DNA of 62,130 bases, from assembly GCA_947088675.1 (NCBI GenBank), contig CAMUHN010000009.1, forward strand, positions 1 through 62,130. The letters run 5' to 3'. This stretch comes from an uncultured Roseburia sp. (GTDB taxonomy: Bacteria; Bacillota; Clostridia; Lachnospirales; Lachnospiraceae). Positions 43,293 through 52,158 of the stretch are shown one piece after another (positions within the stretch are counted from its first letter, which is position 1; every line of letters starts with the position of its first letter). Both the position numbers and the translations under genes were made by a program. The notes below the pieces were generated by a model, which searched no databases, was not told where the DNA came from, and saw only the letters and a program-made list of their open reading frames with translations.

Positions 43293-44072
43293 ATGGAAGA
43301 TGAAATAAAGCAGATACAGTCGATTTTGCTTGACATGTACCGGGATTTTTACAGTCTGGCCGAGTCGATGGGAATCGACGTGTTCTTAGTCGGAGGGAGC
43401 GCGCTTGGCGCAGTCAGACACAAAGGGTTTATTCCGTGGGACGACGATATGGATATTGCAATGCTGCGCAATGATTTCGAAAAGATGGAGCGCTATTTTG
43501 CAAAAAATAAGAATCGATGGAACGCATACCGCTATATTCCGGTGGAGAATAACATTCATCCAAGCGCTCCGGTCGGCCATTTTTACCGGATTGATCAGGC
43601 GAAAAAGTATGGGTATGCACATGCGCCGAAACTGGATATTCATCCGCTTGACGGCGTGCCGGAAAACCGCTTTTTGCAGAAAATACAAAATATTGCTTCA
43701 AAAGTCTATTATCTGTATGTCTATAATCTGCCGACAAAGAACAAGGGCAGGCTGATGCATCAGGCGACAAAACTGATCCTGTTTCTGACGCCGCATCGTC
43801 TGCGCCGCGTTCTGTTAAGAAAATGCAAGAGACTGATTACGCGTTGGAATACAGGCGCGGAAAAAGAAATCTGCAGCCTGTTTGGCGTAGCCGGCTATGA
43901 AAAGGAAAAGCTCGCGCGGGATACCATACTTCCTGCGAGGCCCTGTACATTTGAGCAGTGCGAGTTTAAAGTGTTCCACCGCGCGGAGGAATACCTGACA
44001 AGCCGTTACGGGGACTATCGAAAGCTCCCGCCAAAAGAGGAGCGCATACCGGCAGGCGGGGTCTGGCATTAA
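43293..44072 (+). CDS. LicD-family phosphotransferase
   Basis: This 259-residue enzyme belongs to LicD/fukutin nucleotidyltransferase-fold proteins, which move phosphocholine or another phospho-alcohol from a CDP carrier to a sugar. The core GGSALGAVRHKGFIPWDDDM near 33-52 carries the catalytic DDDxD. An in-frame ATG at 43170 would add 41 residues of unusual sequence overlapping the previous gene; ATG 43293 with GGGAGA upstream fits the family start better, but the choice is not certain. A phosphoglycerol or phosphocholine substituent on the polymer is likely. Confidence 0.87.
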   Translation: MEDEIKQIQSILLDMYRDFYSLAESMGIDVFLVGGSALGAVRHKGFIPWDDDMDIAMLRNDFEKMERYFAKNKNRWNAYRYIPVENNIHPSAPVGHFYRIDQAKKYGYAHAPKLDIHPLDGVPENRFLQKIQNIASKVYYLYVYNLPTKNKGRLMHQATKLILFLTPHRLRRVLLRKCKRLITRWNTGAEKEICSLFGVAGYEKEKLARDTILPARPCTFEQCEFKVFHRAEEYLTSRYGDYRKLPPKEERIPAGGVWH

Positions 44073-45377
44073 GTGAAAAAGATGAAGAAAAAAATCAAAT
44101 CTGCGATCAAAAAATTTGTTGACTATACCATCGAAGACGATATGCGCGTTTACCGTTTGAAACATACGCCGGTCAGGCTGAAAAAGCCGCTGACAAAAGC
44201 GTTTTTGGACAGATACGGCAGTCTTGCAATAGAGCCTTATAAGATTATATGCAACAATTATATGGGCGGCGGTTACGGCTGTAACGGCAAATACGTAACA
44301 GAGGTTTTACTGAGGAGCAGCCTGCCGTATGATATCGTCTGGACTGTAAAAGATAAGGAAAAACATGCGGCTGATTTTCCGGAACGTGTGCGTATTGTGG
44401 AATACGGGACACAGGAGGCCATGTACGAATATGCGACGGCCGCGGTCTGGCTCTGTAATTACCATCTGATCTATTATTTTAACCGGGGTCTGGTAAAAAA
44501 GCCCGGCCAGTCATATATTCAGATGTGGCACGGTTCTTTTGGAATTAAAAAAATAGAAAACGACTGCAGTATTTTAAATTCGGTCAGAAGCTGGACGGCG
44601 CTTGCGAAAAAAAATGCCGCCGAAACGGATTATTGGATTTCGAACAGCGGGTTTGAGACGGGCGTCTATCGAAGCGCGTTTTGGGGCGCCGAACGCATCT
44701 TAGAGTACGGGCACCCGCGAAACGATCTCTTTTTTGGCGGGGACCGGCCCGATGTGCGCGCATCGGTAAACGGGGCGCTTGGGATTTCGGATTCGGTGAA
44801 GCTGTGTCTGTATGTTCCGACATTCCGTGAAATGGGAGAGCCGCAGACGGGAAAGATTGATGTGTCAGGCGTGCTTGCCGCGTTGGAGGCACGAAACGGA
44901 GAAGAATGGCGTTTCGCCGTGCGCTTCCATCCGCGTATGAAAGACGGGGAACGCGATGCTTTTCTGGGGAAATGGGTCGGAATCATAAATGCAACGGACT
45001 ATCCGGATATCCAGGAACTGCTGTTTCGCGCAGATGCCGTGATCACGGATTATTCCAGCTGCATATTTGACTTTTTGCTGGGTGCAAACATGGCGTTTTT
45101 GTTTGTGCCGGACCGGGACGCCTATCTGGATGAGCGGGGGTTTTATTATCCGCTGGAGGAAAGTCCGTTTCCGATCGCCGAATCAAACGAGGAGCTCTTT
45201 TTGCAGATAAAAAATTTTGATCCGGAACGTTACGGAAAGCGAAAGGATGCATTTCTGGTCGAAAAGCAGTCGAGGGAGGACGGCCGTGCCGCCGTGCGCG
45301 TGGCTGCCCTGATCGAACAGATTGTGTCGGAGCGCTTTGACCGGACGAAAGAAGAGACGGCGCAAAATCACGCATAG
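44073..45377 (+). CDS. CDP-glycerol glycerophosphotransferase family protein (first)
   Basis: This 434-residue GT-B-like enzyme belongs to the TagB/TagF family and transfers glycerol- (or ribitol-) phosphate from its CDP form. Motifs: MWHGSFGIKKIENDC near 151-165, GHPRNDLFFGG near 211, YVPTFREMGEP near 249, AVRFHPRMKDG near 284 and DAVITDYSSCIFDFLLG near 322-338. GTG start directly abuts the previous stop. A basic N-terminus (KKMKKKIKSAIKKF) fits membrane attachment. With two paralogues (48401, 52159) and tagD (53375) it points to a glycerophosphate-containing polymer. Confidence 0.9.
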   Translation: MKKMKKKIKSAIKKFVDYTIEDDMRVYRLKHTPVRLKKPLTKAFLDRYGSLAIEPYKIICNNYMGGGYGCNGKYVTEVLLRSSLPYDIVWTVKDKEKHAADFPERVRIVEYGTQEAMYEYATAAVWLCNYHLIYYFNRGLVKKPGQSYIQMWHGSFGIKKIENDCSILNSVRSWTALAKKNAAETDYWISNSGFETGVYRSAFWGAERILEYGHPRNDLFFGGDRPDVRASVNGALGISDSVKLCLYVPTFREMGEPQTGKIDVSGVLAALEARNGEEWRFAVRFHPRMKDGERDAFLGKWVGIINATDYPDIQELLFRADAVITDYSSCIFDFLLGANMAFLFVPDRDAYLDERGFYYPLEESPFPIAESNEELFLQIKNFDPERYGKRKDAFLVEKQSREDGRAAVRVAALIEQIVSERFDRTKEETAQNHA

Positions 45378-45392
45378 ATTGAGGATATTCTG

Positions 45393-46181
45393 ATGTTAAT
45401 ACAGTTAAAAAAATCGTGGAAACAATTTTTAAGCCGCAGGACGCTATTAAGGGAACTTGTGGTCAAAGGAATCAAACTGAAATACAGGCGTTCCTATCTG
45501 GGCGTTCTCTGGTCGCTGTTAGAGCCGATTTTGAGAACCATTGTCTATACGATTGTATTCGGGACGCTGCTTGGAAGAGGAGGGCCGGATTATCCGCTGT
45601 TTATTCTGTGCGGCAGGCTTCTCTATTCTTATTTTGCGGCATCGACAAAAACGGCGACAAAGTCGATCGGAAAAAACGCGTCTCTGATTCGCAAGGTTTA
45701 TGTTCCCAAATACTTATATCCAATGGCAGGCGTGCTGTCGAATTATATCACGTTCTTAATCTCACTGATTGTGATTATACCGCTTGCCATATACGGCGGC
45801 GTGTCGTTTCATCTGACGGCGTTCGGCATTGTGGCGCCGCTGATTATTATCTTGTGCATGTCCTATGGGGTAGGACTGATTTTGGCGACCATCGGCGTTT
45901 TTTTTCGCGATATCGAATATATCTGGGATGTGGTTCTGATGGTGATTATGTATACGGCAGCCATTTTTTATGATCCGTCAAGGCTTATCAAAAGCGGATA
46001 CGGCTGGCTGTTAAAACTGAATCCGATGTACGCGCTGATTCAGAATTTCCGCAACTGCATTTTCGGCGAGGCAATGGATCCGCAGCTGCTGCTCTACAGC
46101 GCGGGCTTCAGCGTTGTGGTTTTAATCGTGGGGCATCTGTTATTTTACAAACAGCAGGACAAGTTTATTTTATATATTTAG
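45393..46181 (+). CDS. ABC-2 type glycan exporter, permease subunit (second set)
   Basis: This 262-residue membrane protein has about six helices after VKGIKLKYRRSYLGVLWSLL, the Wzm/TagG hallmark. IGVFFRDIEYIWDVVLM near 167 is the family's late motif. It pairs with the ATPase 12 bp downstream. It is distinct in sequence from the permease at 23392, so it is not a recent copy. Confidence 0.92.
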   Translation: MLIQLKKSWKQFLSRRTLLRELVVKGIKLKYRRSYLGVLWSLLEPILRTIVYTIVFGTLLGRGGPDYPLFILCGRLLYSYFAASTKTATKSIGKNASLIRKVYVPKYLYPMAGVLSNYITFLISLIVIIPLAIYGGVSFHLTAFGIVAPLIIILCMSYGVGLILATIGVFFRDIEYIWDVVLMVIMYTAAIFYDPSRLIKSGYGWLLKLNPMYALIQNFRNCIFGEAMDPQLLLYSAGFSVVVLIVGHLLFYKQQDKFILYI

Positions 46182-46193
46182 TGAGGAGTACGG

Positions 46194-47366
46194 ATGGCGA
46201 AAAAAGCTCTGGTCGTTGACCATGTAAGTATGAAATTTAATTTAAACAGGGAACGGCCCGGCAGTTTAAAGGAATTGTTTTCGCGTATCAGGCACGGCAG
46301 GCTGCGGGACGAATTCTGGGCGTTAAAGGATATTAGTTTTTCGCTGGACAAAGGCGACCGCATCGGGATTCTCGGGTTAAACGGTTCCGGAAAGAGTACG
46401 CTGTTAAAAGTGATTGCAGGTGTCTTCAAACCGACCGAGGGCTCGGTAAAGCGCTATGGTAAAGTTGTGCCGCTCTTAGAGCTTGGAGCCGGCTTTGAAA
46501 AACAGTATACCGGGCGGGAAAATATTTACCTCTACGGGACGGTTCTGGGGTATGACAAAGCATTTTTGGATCAGCATTACGATCAGATTGTAGAATTTTC
46601 GGGTCTTGGGAAATTTATTGATGTTCCGATTATGAATTATTCGTCCGGTATGCGTTCGAAGCTTGGCTTTTCGATTGCGACGGCGGTCAATCCGGAGATT
46701 CTGATTTTGGACGAAGTGCTCTCGGTCGGCGATGTGAGGTTTCGCAGGAAGAGTATGCGCAAGATCAAAAGTATGATGGAAAATGAGACGACCGTGTTGT
46801 TTGTCTCCCATTCCATTCAGCAGGTCAAACGGATCTGTAATAAAGCGATGATTCTTCAGAACGGTAAAATGATTGCCATAGGCGAGATCGAAGAGATTGC
46901 AAATATCTATGAAGAGATGTATGGCCTGGAAAAGGCGCGTCAAGCGCGCAAAGCGCGCCGGGAAGCCCGCAAAGCCAGACGTATCGCCTCAGGGCAGATA
47001 GAGGAGGCAAAACTGGCCGTGGAAGAGACAAAAAGCGACTCGTGCAGAATCGTTTTGGATGAGGCGGCGGATGTTTTGCAGACGGCAGCGGGTTATATTT
47101 CGGGTAATCCAAAAGCCGTAGAAGAGACGGCAAGGCTGCTCGGCGAGGCGGCAAGGATTCTTGCCGGAGCGGTCAATGAGAAAGCAGACGATCCAAAGTC
47201 TGTGGAAGAAGCTCTTAAGGCGCTGAAAGAGACGGCGGACTGCGCCGCCGCTAAATTAAAAGAAATGGAGACAGCAATAAATACCGCAGGGGAAGTCCTG
47301 ATGACACAGACGAAGCAGGAGACTCCGAATAACAGTGATGAAAAAAAAGAAAATATTAATCTATAA
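46194..47366 (+). CDS. ABC glycan exporter ATPase with Ala/Glu-rich helical tail (second set)
   Basis: This 390-residue protein has a complete ABC domain (Walker A GLNGSGKST near 61-69; NYSSGMRSKLGFSIATA; Walker B LILDEVLSVGD; LFVSHSI) as in TagH/Wzt. After about residue 245 the usual beta-rich Wzt carbohydrate-binding domain is absent. Instead there is a highly charged helix-forming tail (QARKARREARKARRIAS, then many Glu, Ala and Lys to the end), probably a coiled coil. So this exporter likely recognises polymer without a terminal-cap domain, unlike the first set at 24255. Confidence 0.9.
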   Translation: MAKKALVVDHVSMKFNLNRERPGSLKELFSRIRHGRLRDEFWALKDISFSLDKGDRIGILGLNGSGKSTLLKVIAGVFKPTEGSVKRYGKVVPLLELGAGFEKQYTGRENIYLYGTVLGYDKAFLDQHYDQIVEFSGLGKFIDVPIMNYSSGMRSKLGFSIATAVNPEILILDEVLSVGDVRFRRKSMRKIKSMMENETTVLFVSHSIQQVKRICNKAMILQNGKMIAIGEIEEIANIYEEMYGLEKARQARKARREARKARRIASGQIEEAKLAVEETKSDSCRIVLDEAADVLQTAAGYISGNPKAVEETARLLGEAARILAGAVNEKADDPKSVEEALKALKETADCAAAKLKEMETAINTAGEVLMTQTKQETPNNSDEKKENINL

Positions 47367-48404
47367 AAGAAAATATAAACACAATTACGGAGACCTTGTT
47401 CTTGCAGACTGTTGCAGATATCTGCTGTATCAGGCAGCAGATATCTGCAAATCGCCAATTCGGGTTTCGGTTGCAAATGTCTATGAAAAATCTGATTTTC
47501 TGATCCGGCTGTGGCTTAAGAACAAGGATGCCGTAGTCTATCCGGGCGGAGGCTTAAATTCCGCTGTTTTTAACAAGATGCTTCTGCATATTTTTACGTT
47601 TATCGAGCAGCGGGAACAGATTGCCGTCTATTTCAATGCAGTCGGTATTTCCAGGATAAAGCCGAAAAAGAAAAATATTGTTCTGTTAAAAGAACTTTTT
47701 AATAAACCGCAGGTCAGACAGGTGACGACAAGAGGCGATCTGGCGCAGATGAAAAAGTATATCAGCGTCTCACAGCCGTATCCGCCGCGGCTCGTCTTTG
47801 ATGCGGCCGTCTGGGCAGGCGAGGATACGGGATCCGAAAGGACAGTGCGTCGCAGGTGATCGGGATCGGCGTGATTAGCCCTGATATTTATCAGAGAAAC
47901 GGCAGCGCGTTTTCCGAGGAGGACGTTCTGGCCATGTATACCGGGCTGATTGCAGAACTTGAGAAAAGAGGGTATGAGTGGCAGCTGTTTACAAACGGGC
48001 TGCTTGGCGAGTACCGGTTCGGGATCCGTATATTAAAAATGCTGCACAAAAGCGTGCGGCGGCATATCGGGTTTCATATCTTAAGCGCCCGTTCGCTGGT
48101 GAAGAAAATTTCCGGTTTCCGGGCGGTGATTGCCGCGCGGATGCATGCAAATATTATTGCGACATCGCTCGATATACCGTCCGTCGGACTTGTCTGGAAC
48201 GATAAAATGAATTTGTTTGCACAGATGATCGGCTGTGAGCACCGCTATCCTGACGTGGAGCGGATAAAAGACGCTTCTTACGTTGTGGATGTGATGGAGC
48301 TAGCGATAAAAGAAGGGTACGACAGAGAAAGTATGGACGCAATGAAAGCAGCGACAATGGAGACATACTGCAACATTGTGACAGATCATGGGAGGAGTTT
48401 ATGA
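47338..48404 (+). pseudogene. Polysaccharide pyruvyl transferase, frameshifted
   Basis: Two adjacent frames together make one ~355-residue polysaccharide pyruvyl transferase (CsaB/GumL type), which adds ketal pyruvate to sugars. Frame 1 reads KKILIYKRKYKHNYGDLVLAD and then AVVYPGGGLNSAVF, ending DAAVWAGED and a stop at 47857-47859. Frame 0 reads GYGIRKDSASQVIGIGVIS from 47823 and carries ISGFRAVIAARMHANIIATS and GLVWNDKMN to the end. The join needs loss of one base near 47820-47826; there is no homopolymer run, so slippage or sequencing error is not obvious. The start overlaps the ATPase gene by 29 bases. GTG 47856 could restart the C-terminal half. Confidence 0.8.
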
Positions 48405-50212
48405 AAAGTCTGGTCAGTGAAAAACTGCTGAAAGCATATGTAACGGGGATTACCTGGGAGAGAGTGCATCTGTTTTTGGATGTGAAAATTGAATTTTCGG
48501 AGAAAGCAGACAAGAGCGCGCCGCTTGATTTTTATGCAGTCAATCTGTTTTATGAGACAATGCTTCATTTTAAAGCAAAGCGTACAGGGGAGACGACCTG
48601 CCGTCTTCATGCGAATGTGACAAACCGCGGGGATAAATCCTGTATTCCGACAGGGACATACCGTATTTTTGTCTGTCAGGGCGATTATAAGCTGGCTGAC
48701 TGCGAGGCGGACGTTTCGGTTGTCTCGCAGATGGAGCAGATGTCACGAAACTTTTTGTACGGCGGTATGGGAAAAGTCTATACAGTCACTTTTTATGTGG
48801 AGGAAGGCGGAGAAAATCTTCCGTTTCGCTTCTGTGCGCTTGCATCGTCGAGAACAGGGATTGATTTCCCCAAAAATCCCGGCTATTTTGCCTCCCTGCA
48901 TCCCATAAAAAATTTTATAAAGTGTTATCTCGACAGCAGTGTGGTGCTGCGCCGTGCATACAGATTCTTTTCGCTGTTTCCGCACAAGAAAAAGACAATT
49001 TTGTTTCTGACAGAGCACAGCAAGGTGTTAAAATCAAATCTGAAAGCAGTCTATGAGCGTATGCTTGCGCGGGGCATGGAGAAAGAATATCGTCTGCTTG
49101 TCTCAGCGCGCACAGGAGCGGCGGAGCCGCAGCCGAAGATCAGCTGGATTAAGCTGATGAAAAAGCTTGCGGAAAGCGACCTTATATTTATTGACGATCA
49201 TGTGCCGGTTTTTGACAAAGTGAAATTAAAGGAGAGCACCAAAGTGGTGCAGCTGTGGCATGCCGGGGCAGGATTTAAATCTTCCGGGTACAGTCGGTGG
49301 GGCCATATGGGATGTCCGGGCCCAAGTTCCTGTCACAGGCAGTATCAGTACGGGATTGCAGGTTCGAGAAATATTGCGCCGTTTTTTTCGGAAGTCTGGG
49401 GGATTAACGACGAGCTTGTGCTGCCGACCGGAATGCCCCGCATGGACGAATATCTGAATGAGGCGCATAAAAAGAAAAAAACGGAAGAATTATATAAAGA
49501 ATACCCGATGTGCAAAGGGAAAAAAGTCATGCTGTTTGCTCCGACCTATCGTGGGATGAATCAGCCCGTGGCATATTATCCGTATGAGATGATTGATTTT
49601 GACCGTCTCTACCGGGAGTGCGGCGACGAGTATGTCGTTTTGTTTAAAGCGCATCCGTGGGTCAACAATACGCTGAAGATTCCGAAAAAATACAAAGATA
49701 AATTTCTGGATGTAAAAAGCTATCCGGATATCAATGATCTGTTTTATATTACGGATCTGTTGATTACCGATTATTCGTCCAATATTTTTGAGTTTTCGCT
49801 GATGCGCAAACCAATGATGTTTTTTGCTTATGACAAGATACAGTATTCGTTCTCAAGGGGATTTCACCGCGACTACGAGGAGGCTGCGCCTGGCAAAGTC
49901 TGTTATACATTTGAGCAGCTGATGGATGCGTTTGCGGCGCGTGATTTTGAGTATGAGAAAGTGGAACAATATATTAAGCACCATTTTGATTACATCGACA
50001 GCAATTCCTCCGACCGGGTGATCGACTGGATTGTGCTCGATTTGCTTCCGGAGGATATCCGGGCAAAGATCGAAGAGGAAAAGGCCGATATGGAGCGGAC
50101 GCTTTCGCTGAACTTTACGCCGGAGCTGATCGGCGAGGAAGTGGATACAAGGGCTGTTCTGATGGGAAAGAGCATAAAGGCGGAGGAGAAACAGGAAGAG
50201 AACGACGCATAG
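48401..50212 (+). CDS. CDP-glycerol glycerophosphotransferase family protein (second, TagF-like)
   Basis: This 603-residue protein starts inside the previous stop (ATGA). Residues 1-200 are a beta-rich N-terminal domain (VTGITWERVHLFLDVKIEF); residues 200-560 are the TagF-like catalytic part with QLWHAGAGFKSSGYSRWG near 284-301, GMPRMDEYL near 345, FAPTYRGMNQP near 379, VLFKAHPWVNN near 408 and DLLITDYSSNIFEFSL near 447. The motifs are intact. It would add phosphoglycerol or phosphoribitol units; repeated addition, as in TagF, is possible but cannot be judged from sequence. Confidence 0.9.
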   Translation: MKSLVSEKLLKAYVTGITWERVHLFLDVKIEFSEKADKSAPLDFYAVNLFYETMLHFKAKRTGETTCRLHANVTNRGDKSCIPTGTYRIFVCQGDYKLADCEADVSVVSQMEQMSRNFLYGGMGKVYTVTFYVEEGGENLPFRFCALASSRTGIDFPKNPGYFASLHPIKNFIKCYLDSSVVLRRAYRFFSLFPHKKKTILFLTEHSKVLKSNLKAVYERMLARGMEKEYRLLVSARTGAAEPQPKISWIKLMKKLAESDLIFIDDHVPVFDKVKLKESTKVVQLWHAGAGFKSSGYSRWGHMGCPGPSSCHRQYQYGIAGSRNIAPFFSEVWGINDELVLPTGMPRMDEYLNEAHKKKKTEELYKEYPMCKGKKVMLFAPTYRGMNQPVAYYPYEMIDFDRLYRECGDEYVVLFKAHPWVNNTLKIPKKYKDKFLDVKSYPDINDLFYITDLLITDYSSNIFEFSLMRKPMMFFAYDKIQYSFSRGFHRDYEEAAPGKVCYTFEQLMDAFAARDFEYEKVEQYIKHHFDYIDSNSSDRVIDWIVLDLLPEDIRAKIEEEKADMERTLSLNFTPELIGEEVDTRAVLMGKSIKAEEKQEENDA

Positions 50213-50239
50213 GAGAGTTTTGCAAAAGGAGGCCAGACG

Positions 50240-51013
50240 TTGAATATCGCAATTATTTTTGCCGGGGGAAGCGGCGTGAGAATGGGAGCCGGCGTGCCAA
50301 AGCAGTTTTTGGAAATCAACGGAAAACCGATTATTATCCATACGCTGCAGCTGTTTCAATATCACAGGATGATTGATAAGATTTATATTTCCGTACTGGA
50401 GGATTATATCACATATATGGAAGATCTTGCGGCGGAATACCATATCCGCAAAGTTGCGGGCATTATTCCGGGCGGGAAAACCGCACAGGATTCCATTTAC
50501 AATGCCCTAAAGCGGGCGGAAGCGGAAAATCCGGGTGATTCGGTCGTGCTGCTGCACGACGGAGTGCGTCCGTTTGTCTCCTATGATGTGATTACACGCA
50601 ATATCGAGGGTGTACAGGCAAACGGAAATGCAATTACCTGTACGTCCTGTTTTGAGACGATTCTGGTCAGCAAATCGGGCGAGGAGGTGGACTCTGTTCC
50701 ATTCCGGAAAGAGACGTTCGCCGCGCAGGCGCCGCAGAGCTTTTATTTAAAAGATATCATTGAGGCGCATGACGCGGTGCGCAGTACGCCGGACGGATAT
50801 GAAAACATGGTGGATGCCTGTACGATTATCAGAAGTCTTGGGCAGACGGCGCATATGGTGGAGGGAAACCGTGGCAATATCAAGGTGACGACGCCGGAGG
50901 ATGTCTATATGTTCCGGGCGCTGCTGCAGTACAAGGAGAACGAGCAGGCATTCGGAATCGGAATCACTGACAGGATCGGAATACGCCACCATGTACAGGG
51001 GCGGAACAAATAA
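50240..51013 (+). CDS. IspD/TarI-like CTP cytidylyltransferase
   Basis: This 257-residue enzyme moves CMP onto a sugar- or polyol-phosphate. The N-terminus IAIIFAGGSGVRMGAGVPKQ has the CTP loop, followed by FLEINGKPIIIHTL and HDGVRPFVS near 100. The start is TTG with AGGAGG seven bases upstream. Sequence alone does not separate IspD (methylerythritol) from TarI (ribitol-5-phosphate). Location between teichoic-type transferases and before an SDR gene favours a polymer precursor such as CDP-ribitol rather than isoprenoids. No TarJ-type alcohol dehydrogenase is present. Confidence 0.8.
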   Translation: MNIAIIFAGGSGVRMGAGVPKQFLEINGKPIIIHTLQLFQYHRMIDKIYISVLEDYITYMEDLAAEYHIRKVAGIIPGGKTAQDSIYNALKRAEAENPGDSVVLLHDGVRPFVSYDVITRNIEGVQANGNAITCTSCFETILVSKSGEEVDSVPFRKETFAAQAPQSFYLKDIIEAHDAVRSTPDGYENMVDACTIIRSLGQTAHMVEGNRGNIKVTTPEDVYMFRALLQYKENEQAFGIGITDRIGIRHHVQGRNK

Positions 51014-51062
51014 AATCCGTACAGACACAAATGCGGCATAAACTGCCGGAAAGGTGGGAGTT

Positions 51063-52148
51063 ATGAAGAAAGAGAGTCCGACAGACCATATTATGCAGGA
51101 AGATTTGGAACAGCTGGCGGCAGGCGGTTTTCCGCGGGAGCAGCTTGTGGGGAGCACAGTGTTCGTTACAGGTGCGACAGGGCTGATCGGATCGCACATA
51201 GTAAAAGCGCTTGCAGCTGCAAACCGGATTTGCGGTTCCGATATCAGAATAATTGCGTTTGCAAGGTCGAAAGATAAGGCCCAAAAAGTGTTTGGCGATC
51301 TGCTGGAGCGAAACGATATTCAGCTTGAAATCGGCGATGTCAACAAGCCGATTGCTTTTGACGGAAAAGTTGACTTTATTGTACACGGCGCAAGTCCGAC
51401 AAGCTCCAGATATTTTGTGACCAATCCTGTAGAGACGATTGTCACTGCGCTTGCGGGTACGCGCCATATTCTGGATTTTGCAAAAGAAAAGCGGATCAGG
51501 GGCATGGTGTATCTTTCTTCTCTTGAGGTTTACGGAACTCCCGCGCAGGATCATGGCCCGGTGCGGGAGCAGGATTACGGTTATCTTGACCCGCTGTCTG
51601 TGCGCAGCAGCTATTCCGAGGGCAAGCGCATGACCGAATGTCTGTGCGCTTCTTACTGCAAAGAATACGGGGTTCCGGTAAAGATTGCGCGTCTCTCGCA
51701 GACATTCGGAACAGGCGTGGAATATCATGACGGCAGAGTATTTGCCGAATTTGCGCGCTGTGCGATAGAGGGCCGGGATATTGTGCTGCACACGCAGGGA
51801 AATACGGTGCGAAGCTACTGCTATACAAAAGATGCGGTCAGTGCGCTGCTCTATATTCTGACCAGAGGAGAGGCAGGAGAGGCATATAATGTCACGAATA
51901 TGGACACTGCCATATCCGTTCGTGATATGGCAAAGCTTGTGGCGGAGCGTGTGGCAGGCGGAAAGATTAAAGTTGTTTTTGATCTTCCAAAGGATCTGGA
52001 CTCGTATGGCTATAACCCTGAAATGGTGATTCGTCTCGATGCCGCAAAGCTCGCGGGACTTGGATGGCATCCGACTGTCGGACTGGAGGAAATGTATGTC
52101 AGGATGACAGAAAGCAGTTTTTCGAATCGGGAAGACGCGGCAGTTTGA
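51063..52148 (+). CDS. NAD-dependent epimerase/dehydratase, extended SDR
   Basis: This 361-residue protein has an extended N-terminus, then VFVTGATGLIGSHIVKALA near 34-52, SSLEVYGTP near 152 and YSEGKRMTECL near 180 (catalytic Tyr and Lys). It resembles dTDP-glucose 4,6-dehydratase and UDP-glucuronate decarboxylase relatives. ATG 51063 follows AAGGTGGGAG; GTG 51054 is an alternative. It sits directly behind the cytidylyltransferase, so it may act on a CDP-activated sugar or supply that enzyme's substrate; this is inference. Confidence 0.82.
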   Translation: MKKESPTDHIMQEDLEQLAAGGFPREQLVGSTVFVTGATGLIGSHIVKALAAANRICGSDIRIIAFARSKDKAQKVFGDLLERNDIQLEIGDVNKPIAFDGKVDFIVHGASPTSSRYFVTNPVETIVTALAGTRHILDFAKEKRIRGMVYLSSLEVYGTPAQDHGPVREQDYGYLDPLSVRSSYSEGKRMTECLCASYCKEYGVPVKIARLSQTFGTGVEYHDGRVFAEFARCAIEGRDIVLHTQGNTVRSYCYTKDAVSALLYILTRGEAGEAYNVTNMDTAISVRDMAKLVAERVAGGKIKVVFDLPKDLDSYGYNPEMVIRLDAAKLAGLGWHPTVGLEEMYVRMTESSFSNREDAAV

Positions 52149-52158
52149 GGGCGCCGAC

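Noticed and set aside
47856-48404. The C-terminal pyruvyl transferase half as an independent small gene.
   Set aside because: The coding match continues upstream of its GTG in the same frame to about 47823 and joins the first half, so a frameshift explains it better.
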